Position numbers and translations under genes: made by a program. From Eutreptiella sp. 'Long Island Sound 2002' (lineage: Eukaryota; Euglenozoa; Euglenophyceae; Eutreptiales; Eutreptiaceae), in the NCBI GenBank assembly GCA_964036045.1, contig OZ038385.1, forward strand, positions 42,760,367-42,824,366: DNA of 64,000 nucleotides, in the 5' to 3' direction. Shown piece by piece: positions 58,190-64,000 of this stretch. How positions within the stretch are numbered: position 1 is the stretch's first letter; the number at the start of each line of letters is the position of its first letter. Below the pieces are notes generated by a model that ran no database searches, was not told the origin of the DNA, and was given only the letters and a program-made list of their open reading frames with translations.

Positions 58190-58470
58190 AGGGTTGTAGC
58201 GCGATAGCGCCCCAAATTTTTCTGCGCCGCCCCGCCTGTAAGGCGCTGGTGAGGAGCCTCACACTGCTAAGGGAAAACCCCGCGACTTAGATTACCCCGC
58301 CTGTTGGACTGGCGCGCGCCGATGCGCGCCGAAATCTGACTGCGCGCCAGTCCCCCAAACGGAAAAAAGGGAACACGAAAAGGGACTCGAACCGCCGTAG
58401 TGCTCCCTCCTACGAAAAATATGCCCGGCTTTACCCATTGGGCCATTGGTTTGCCTGTAACGTCACCCGA
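58190..58470 (-). mobile_element. tRNA-like SINE head (A and B boxes)
   Basis: On the - strand, TGGCCCAATGGG (58434-58445) fits an A box and GGTTCGAGTCC (58383-58393) is a perfect B box, 41 bp apart. The T stem and anticodon stem do not pair, so it is not a working tRNA. GC-rich hairpins (GCGCGCC / GGCGCGC near 58310-58350) follow on that strand. Ends were not defined. Confidence 0.5.
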
Positions 58471-58739
58471 AAATATCATTTATGGATTTAATCCCTCCGA
58501 CGAAATTTTTTCAAAAAAACCAAGCCACCGGCCGAAGCCGGCGGCTGCTGGCTTTTCCCAGCCATGCGCCGAGGTTGTCGACGGCCGGCCCCTGGGCCCC
58601 CCGGGCACCTCGGTTGAGTTACAAACTTGACCACTTTCGGTCACATTGTGCACAATCATTGGCCCATTTCCATCATTGAGCCTAATGGTGAAGGGAGGGG
58701 CCAAAGAGGTGCTTGGGCCAAAACTTTGCCCCAAAGGTG

Positions 58740-59490
58740 AGTTTTCCTTGGAACTTTTTTGAGTTCGGAGAACCTTCTTAACACAAAAAGAACACACCCT
58801 ATCCGTCACGGCCCTAGGGATGGTCAGACCTTAGCCTAAGGGTGGAGGGGTAGAAAAGTGACCCTCTTTTGAATGGCTACTTCTTGGTGGCAACAAGTGT
58901 TTGGCAACACAAAGTAAGGATAGTGTGCACCTTTGGAAAGCTTGTTTTCCATATTGACGCCCCTTTCCATAACAAGGAAAGGTATCAAACAAAAATGGTG
59001 ACCAAGTAAGGTTGGCACTCGTTTGTAGTCGTTGGTGTAGCTCGGAGTGGCCACTTTTTGAGGTGGTTTGTTGTTCCCAAAGTGTGCCTCTCCAGGACCT
59101 CCAAGGACTTTTGTGTGGGCCTTAGTGTGAGCCTTCCTTGGTCACCGGTGCCTTTTGGTGCTACAAAGACCTCTTGAACACAAAAAGAACACCCCATATC
59201 ACACCTTACCACAAGAGTACATCTTACCACAAGAGTGGGGGGGTAGAAAAGTGGCAGCCCTAGAGTATCAACTCTAGCTATATCCTACAATAAAAAGTGT
59301 TTGGGTGCATAAGGAAAGGATAGCTTGGAGCTTGAAGCCCCGTGAGCTATTATGCAGAGATATTGAAGTGCAATGGTAACCAATATAGGTTGACACTAAC
59401 TTGTTAGGTTGACACTAACTTGTACTCTATGAGGGGTCGTGGAGTGACACCCCTAGAGGTGGTTTGTAGCACCCCAACACCGCCGCATAG
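58740..59490. repeat. Two diverged tandem copies of about 420 bp
   Basis: AACACAAAAAGAACACC, GGGGTAGAAAAGTG, AAGTGTTTGG and GAGGTGGTTTGT appear in the same order in both copies (from about 58788 and about 59178). Non-coding. The sequence onward to 60600 has only a short repeat (TCAGTCCAAGTTAG near 60221 and 60427) and no gene that I recognise. Confidence 0.6.
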
Positions 59491-60724
59491 TGTGCCACCC
59501 AAGCACTAAAGCACCACAAGTGCTGTGAGACCACTCCACAACCCACAACGTATGTCAACAAATAATGTGTATTCTCTCTGCTTCATTGTACCATTGTATT
59601 TGCCACCCTTGCACCATTGCACATTGTACCACACCAATTTGCCACCCTTGATGATAGGCAACCAACAAATGCTATAATTACAACACATCCCCAAGCCAGC
59701 CTTGGGTTGTAAACGTCAAAAGCACTTAGAAACGTGTTGAATGACCATGACTTACCTTGTGCAGGCAGATGCAAGCCACATTTTGGTGGCAAAAGCAAAC
59801 AATCTTCACAATTGCACATCTCCCTCCCAACCAACATGTGCAGAATTGGTCCAAACACCCCAACGGCCGAACAACGAACTTGTGACCTATGGAAAGGGAC
59901 CCTAACCGCGAGTTAAACCCATAAAACGTACGTCACCCTGTGGCCAAACACCCAAAAACGAACTTCTAAACTCGAAACATGGGACATGTCGAGATCCAAC
60001 CCATCATGTCTCAAGGACATGGCATGCTCAGAGTACATGACCAATGACCAAAGTTTCACTTTCAGGGAACAAACCCCCAACAAGTACAACACAGGACCAA
60101 CCAAAAGACAACTCAAACCACGTTTTCGACATGACTAGACCGCTGCAAGCTGTCCAATGCAAAAAACACCACTTCGAACGCAAACAGTGGCACAAAGTTA
60201 TTCAAATGCGTCTACATACAACTCAGTCCAAGTTAGTGGGGTTGGGGTAAAAAGTGGTCCTCTAAGTGTCTGAAAGTTTGACCAAATTATACTGCGAAAT
60301 CGACGACTCGACGACAGTACAGATAGCTCACCTGGTAAACAGACACCTGAAAAAGACATTCCCAGCGTCTCAACCTTTCATCTGCCAAAAATTTCGAGAA
60401 AATCTCAACACTCTGCGCGTCGCGGTTCAGTCCAAGTTAGCGGGGTTTTCCCTTACGGAGTATATCGAGCGTTTTCGCGACCGAGCACACACTGGCGGGA
60501 ATGGCTATGCAGGACTACGGCTTAGGACTACGCGTAGGACTAAAGGATCTGCCCACATCTGGCGCATGCGCTTGAATTAACTGAAAATGGTAAAAAAAAA
60601 TGGAATTGATTTTCTGATTTAATTGATTGCTGTGGCTGAACAGCGTATGTTTAGAAATGCCAGCATCAAGCGCATCTGTTCTACTATTTTTCAGACACAG
60701 AAGACACAGATTATTGTCACACAG

Positions 60725-63265
60725 ATGTCAGACACATCATCCGAGATCAACTACAGTCCCCTTCCCTTGTCCCCGGCACCATCGGAGGTCCTCGAAGAAG
60801 ACCCATATGAAGCGTGCTCCGAAGAGGAAGATAGCGATTCTGAAGATGACACCATGACGTTTCCGGAGATGGGTGCCACCTGGGAGCCGGTTGTAAATGC
60901 GTTTGCCGGCTCAAGTCACCAAGCAGCTTGTGACCGCATGGAGGAATGGGCGGATGAGAACGGCTATGTTCTCAGTCGGCGTGGCGACAAAGAGAAAGGC
61001 CAAGCATACTTTTATTGCGCCAAAGTAGGCCGCCAGAAACAACACAATCGCAACGCAGCCCAATCCGGGGTCCTTCCCGAGTATAGTAGGACGGTGCCAA
61101 CATATGCACCGGAGTCAAAGGGGGATTGTTGTCCCTTCAACGTGTACATATCTCGCCGGAAGGATGGCATGCGCGAGGTGTGGTCCGTGAGTCACAAAGG
61201 ACTCCGCCTAGACCATAACCATCCACCGCAAACGGCCAAGCAGAAAAAATTCCTTGGTCCGGTGAATTTGTCCCGTGAGGATGCAGATATGATCATGAAC
61301 TTGGGACAATCCTTCATGCCCCCCCGCAATGTGGTACATTTCATGCGGAACCGCGGTGTCGAGATCACCGCAAAACAAGTGCAAAATATTTATGATGCCA
61401 AAGGGTACTCCTCAGCGCTGGATGCCCATGAGTTGGTCAACCGCCTTGAGGAAAAGGGCGAACATGGGTGGTACACCCATGTGGTGAAGGATGACATTGG
61501 GAAACTATCCCATGTCTTCTGGATGAGCGTCGAGCAAATTGCTATTGCCCGGCGCTTCCCGTTTCTAATCCTCCATGATAATACCTATCAAAGTAATAGG
61601 TATAACCTGAACATTGGCCTCTTCGTGGGGGTCAACAACTATGGGCAGTCAGTGCTCATAGGCCAAGCCATTGTCGTGGGCGAAAAAACTCGCGACTTTG
61701 AGTACCAGTTTACACAGTGGTTGGCGGCCGTGGGCATCGCGCCCGTGGTCATGTTCACGGATGCATGTGTGAAGGCTTCGGGGGCCGTTGCCACCGTTTT
61801 CCCCAACGCCAAGCACTTCTGGTGTTACTGGCACATTGCCAAGAACGTGGCCAAGAACCTGAAAGGCGCTCTTGGCAACGACACTTTCACTAAATTGGTC
61901 CGCCTCATGGCCCGTGCACACCGCCAAGTCTCCATTGTTGCCTTTGAGCACATGTGGAATGTTGAAATTCTTGGGGACCCAATCTTTTCAAGTGGACATA
62001 CATATTTGAGTGCTACGTGGGGGGGGGACAAGGTGCGACGCTGGGCACGCTGTTTTCAGGTGGGTGTGTTCACACGGGGGATCGTGTCCACACAACGGGT
62101 GGAGGGCATCCATAGGTGGGCAAAGGAGGGCCGCCTAACCAAGCGGAAAAAGCTGAATGACGTTTTTGACGCACTCATGGTCATTGTGGGGGATCTGATT
62201 TTGAAGTGGGAGCGTCTGGACACACGCGTGACAACGGGCTCCTTTCGCTCCCGGCATGAGACGGCCCAGCAAATTTTTCCGATGCCGTATGAGGCAATGA
62301 AGGACCGGCTGACCACATGGGGAAGGGATGAGGCAGCCCATCAGATGGTCCTTGCCTTTGGGTACGACATGAAGAGGCTGCCGGACCACGCATACGAGGC
62401 TCTGCCCCCCCCCGCCTTGGACGACTGTCCTGACTCCACAAAGGGGGTGGAGGATCTTTTGGAGTACAATCTCCCCCCCAGAATGGTGACCCCCGCGCCT
62501 AATGCAGCCATCTTTGAAGTTTCCAGACAGGGAACCAATGTAGCTCACTATGTTCAACTCTCGGGGCCGGTCCGGACCTCCGTTGGATCTATCACCTACA
62601 CCTTGTACCGTGACCTGGTGTGCACTTGTGCATTTCCTACCATGCTTGGGATGCCCTGTAGGCATTTTTGGCGGGTATTGCGAGACGACGCATTCGCCGC
62701 TTTCCACTTGGGCCTTGTGCATTCCCAATATTTCTTGGAGGACCCTCCCATGCATGAGGAGATGGAGCTTATGTTCCGGAACGTGGTTGGGAAGCTTTAC
62801 CACAACCATGAGCGTGTCGGTCCTTGTCCCGTGGAGGCACCGAGTGTGGAAGGCATCGTTCCCGAGGGGGAGGGTGAGGCGGCACTACTGGTGCGCCAAG
62901 GGGAGGTCCAAAGAATAAGGAACCGGTTCCAATTGAGTGCCTTGGCTAGGGAGTTTGTGGATGTGGCGCTTGTTTCGCAAGAACGCTTTGAAGATGCTAG
63001 ATTTACTTTGCGGACGTGGATTGACACGCAAAGGAAACCATTGGGTGACCTTAAGGCGGACAATCCAGCAAAGCCACCCACCAAAGCACAAAAACGAAAG
63101 GCATCGGAGATGGCTACCTGCGGAAAGAAGAAAAAGAAAAACACCGCGGAGCCCGACGTCCCACCCCCCTCCGTACCCCCACCACAAGTGTACGTCAACC
63201 CCCCGTTTGTACCCCCCTTCGTCCCCGCTTACCCCCCATTGGGGGGTAACATGGGGGGTAATTGA
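60725..63265 (+). CDS. MULE-type transposase (FAR1-like DNA binding, DDE core, SWIM zinc finger)
   Basis: The start is taken as ATG 60725 (MSDTSSEINYS); an in-frame upstream ATG at 60648 is possible. 846 codons, intact, ending TGA. The N-terminus is acidic. A FAR1/WRKY-GCM1-type zinc domain follows (YFYCAKVGRQ, DCCPFNVYI, LRLDHNHPP). The MULE core has FLILHDNTYQSNRYNL (first Asp), VVMFTDACVKASGAV (second Asp) and FWCYWHIAKN. A SWIM finger reads CTCAFPTMLGMPCRHFW. The C-terminus is basic (KKKKKN) then Pro-rich. It should cut and paste an element with its own inverted ends. No such ends were identified. FAR1-type host regulators share these domains, so domestication is possible. Confidence 0.85.
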   Translation: MSDTSSEINYSPLPLSPAPSEVLEEDPYEACSEEEDSDSEDDTMTFPEMGATWEPVVNAFAGSSHQAACDRMEEWADENGYVLSRRGDKEKGQAYFYCAKVGRQKQHNRNAAQSGVLPEYSRTVPTYAPESKGDCCPFNVYISRRKDGMREVWSVSHKGLRLDHNHPPQTAKQKKFLGPVNLSREDADMIMNLGQSFMPPRNVVHFMRNRGVEITAKQVQNIYDAKGYSSALDAHELVNRLEEKGEHGWYTHVVKDDIGKLSHVFWMSVEQIAIARRFPFLILHDNTYQSNRYNLNIGLFVGVNNYGQSVLIGQAIVVGEKTRDFEYQFTQWLAAVGIAPVVMFTDACVKASGAVATVFPNAKHFWCYWHIAKNVAKNLKGALGNDTFTKLVRLMARAHRQVSIVAFEHMWNVEILGDPIFSSGHTYLSATWGGDKVRRWARCFQVGVFTRGIVSTQRVEGIHRWAKEGRLTKRKKLNDVFDALMVIVGDLILKWERLDTRVTTGSFRSRHETAQQIFPMPYEAMKDRLTTWGRDEAAHQMVLAFGYDMKRLPDHAYEALPPPALDDCPDSTKGVEDLLEYNLPPRMVTPAPNAAIFEVSRQGTNVAHYVQLSGPVRTSVGSITYTLYRDLVCTCAFPTMLGMPCRHFWRVLRDDAFAAFHLGLVHSQYFLEDPPMHEEMELMFRNVVGKLYHNHERVGPCPVEAPSVEGIVPEGEGEAALLVRQGEVQRIRNRFQLSALAREFVDVALVSQERFEDARFTLRTWIDTQRKPLGDLKADNPAKPPTKAQKRKASEMATCGKKKKKNTAEPDVPPPSVPPPQVYVNPPFVPPFVPAYPPLGGNMGGN

Positions 63266-63267
63266 CA

Positions 63268-63696
63268 ATGCCTTTTGCTAACCAACCGATTCATCAAGAG
63301 GGGAGTGATGATGTAGTTATGCTTCGCAGGGTGTCCCCCCCTTCCCCATTCACACCCTCCCTTCCGGCTCCACCACCCTCCGGTATTGCCCTTTTGTCTC
63401 AGGGTGTGCACTCCTCCCAAGCTACGTCTAGCACCCAATCATTGCAACCCCCAACCCTCCCCTACTCTCAAGCCACCCCAAGTAGTCAAATTCCCATCCC
63501 GCATCCATATTTATACACGCAAGGCTCACAAGTCCCATTGTCTATGGGCATGCAATGTTGGCCCAACCCCGGGTTTGTGCCAACAACGGATGCCGCATAC
63601 TTTCCCTTGGATCAAATTCTGAACCCTGCACCACCGGCGCCCAAGAAAGGGGGCGGTAAAGGCAAGGGCAAGGGCAGAGGCAAGGCAAAGAAGTAA
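63268..63696 (+). CDS. Pro/Gln/Ser-rich small protein downstream of the transposase
   Basis: ATG at 63268 lies 2 bp after the transposase TGA (TGACAATG). 142 codons ending TAA. Ser/Pro/Gln-rich through residue 110, then a strongly basic tail (KKGGGKGKGKGRGKAKK). Composition resembles the transposase C-terminus. It could be a second element ORF, a separately spliced exon, or a C-terminal part lost by a late stop. Function unknown. Confidence 0.5.
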   Translation: MPFANQPIHQEGSDDVVMLRRVSPPSPFTPSLPAPPPSGIALLSQGVHSSQATSSTQSLQPPTLPYSQATPSSQIPIPHPYLYTQGSQVPLSMGMQCWPNPGFVPTTDAAYFPLDQILNPAPPAPKKGGGKGKGKGRGKAKK

Positions 63697-63727
63697 TGGA
63701 ATGCAATCTGAGTGACGTCGTGCGAAG

Positions 63728-64000
63728 ACAAGGGGCGCGCTCCCTCGGTTCGTCGTGTCTTTGGCACGTGGTGCAACGGGGTCATGCATGGGGTTAGAGG
63801 GCACATGGGGGCCCGTACTGCACCCCTCCCCCCCCTGGAATGGATTGAATATGGCCCCGCTTGAGGGCCCATGACAAGGGGCGCGCTCCCTCGGTTCGTC
63901 GTGTCCTTGGCACGTGGTGCAACGGGGTCATGCATGGGGTTAGAGGGCACATGGGGGCCCGTACTGCACCCCTCCCCCCCCTGGAATGGATTGAATATGG
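63728..64000. repeat. 146-bp tandem repeat running off the window
   Basis: ACAAGGGGCGCGCTCCCTCG starts at 63728 and again at 63874, with one or two differences across the unit. The second copy continues to the last base. Confidence 0.9.

Noticed and set aside
58373-58460. Functional tRNA gene on the - strand
   Set aside because: T stem and anticodon stem do not pair.

Overview
The window is eukaryotic nuclear DNA, not bacterial. It has tandem satellites, spliced exons, a nested stack of retrotransposons, DNA transposons and long simple repeats. A FAR1/MULE-type transposase, a tyrosine-recombinase (DIRS-like) retroelement, and CAG-to-TAG style decay of transposon genes fit a green-lineage genome, most likely an alga. 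I cannot name the species.

Layout. 1-7543 and 20114-about 25395 are two halves of one satellite array (about 200-bp monomers). The array was split by a 12.6-kb insertion flanked by a perfect 12-bp target duplication. The insertion is a non-LTR retrotransposon (LINE-A, + strand: ORF1, endonuclease, reverse transcriptase, RNase H, C-terminal zinc segment). LINE-A was itself hit by a tRNA-headed SINE (13606-13894, 16-bp target duplication) and by a DIRS-like element on the - strand (about 14519-19520: Gag, then tyrosine recombinase fused ahead of RT-RNase H). A 697-bp TA-flanked inverted-repeat element sits inside the right half of the satellite. A 43-45-bp minisatellite closes the array.

25.9-33.8 kb is mostly unassignable GC-rich sequence with a decayed RT-like gene (29.4-30.7 kb, - strand). 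From about 51.8 kb down to 33.9 kb on the - strand I read one spliced host gene. Its exons encode six copies of an SH3-barrel-like repeat, and a RING finger is completed by an exon about 13.7 kb further downstream. The large intron holds a second, internally inverted LINE (LINE-B), G-rich minisatellites and a 30-bp palindrome array.

The right end carries a second member of the unusual RT-like family (54.2-55.4 kb, - strand), a 2.6-kb foldback-type element with 62-bp+ inverted termini (55599-58176), a tRNA-like SINE head, an intact MULE transposase (60725-63265) with a second small ORF, and a 146-bp tandem repeat running off the end.

Most promising leads: (1) a Gag/recombinase-RT junction formed by one in-frame UGA followed by CGG, a known leaky context; (2) TAG and TGA, never TAA, as the in-frame breaks in transposon genes; (3) an RT-like family with R-D-N-I in place of the catalytic xDD; (4) the recombinase-before-RT gene order; (5) a RING/SH3-repeat gene split by a transposon-filled intron; (6) the 15+15-bp palindrome array.
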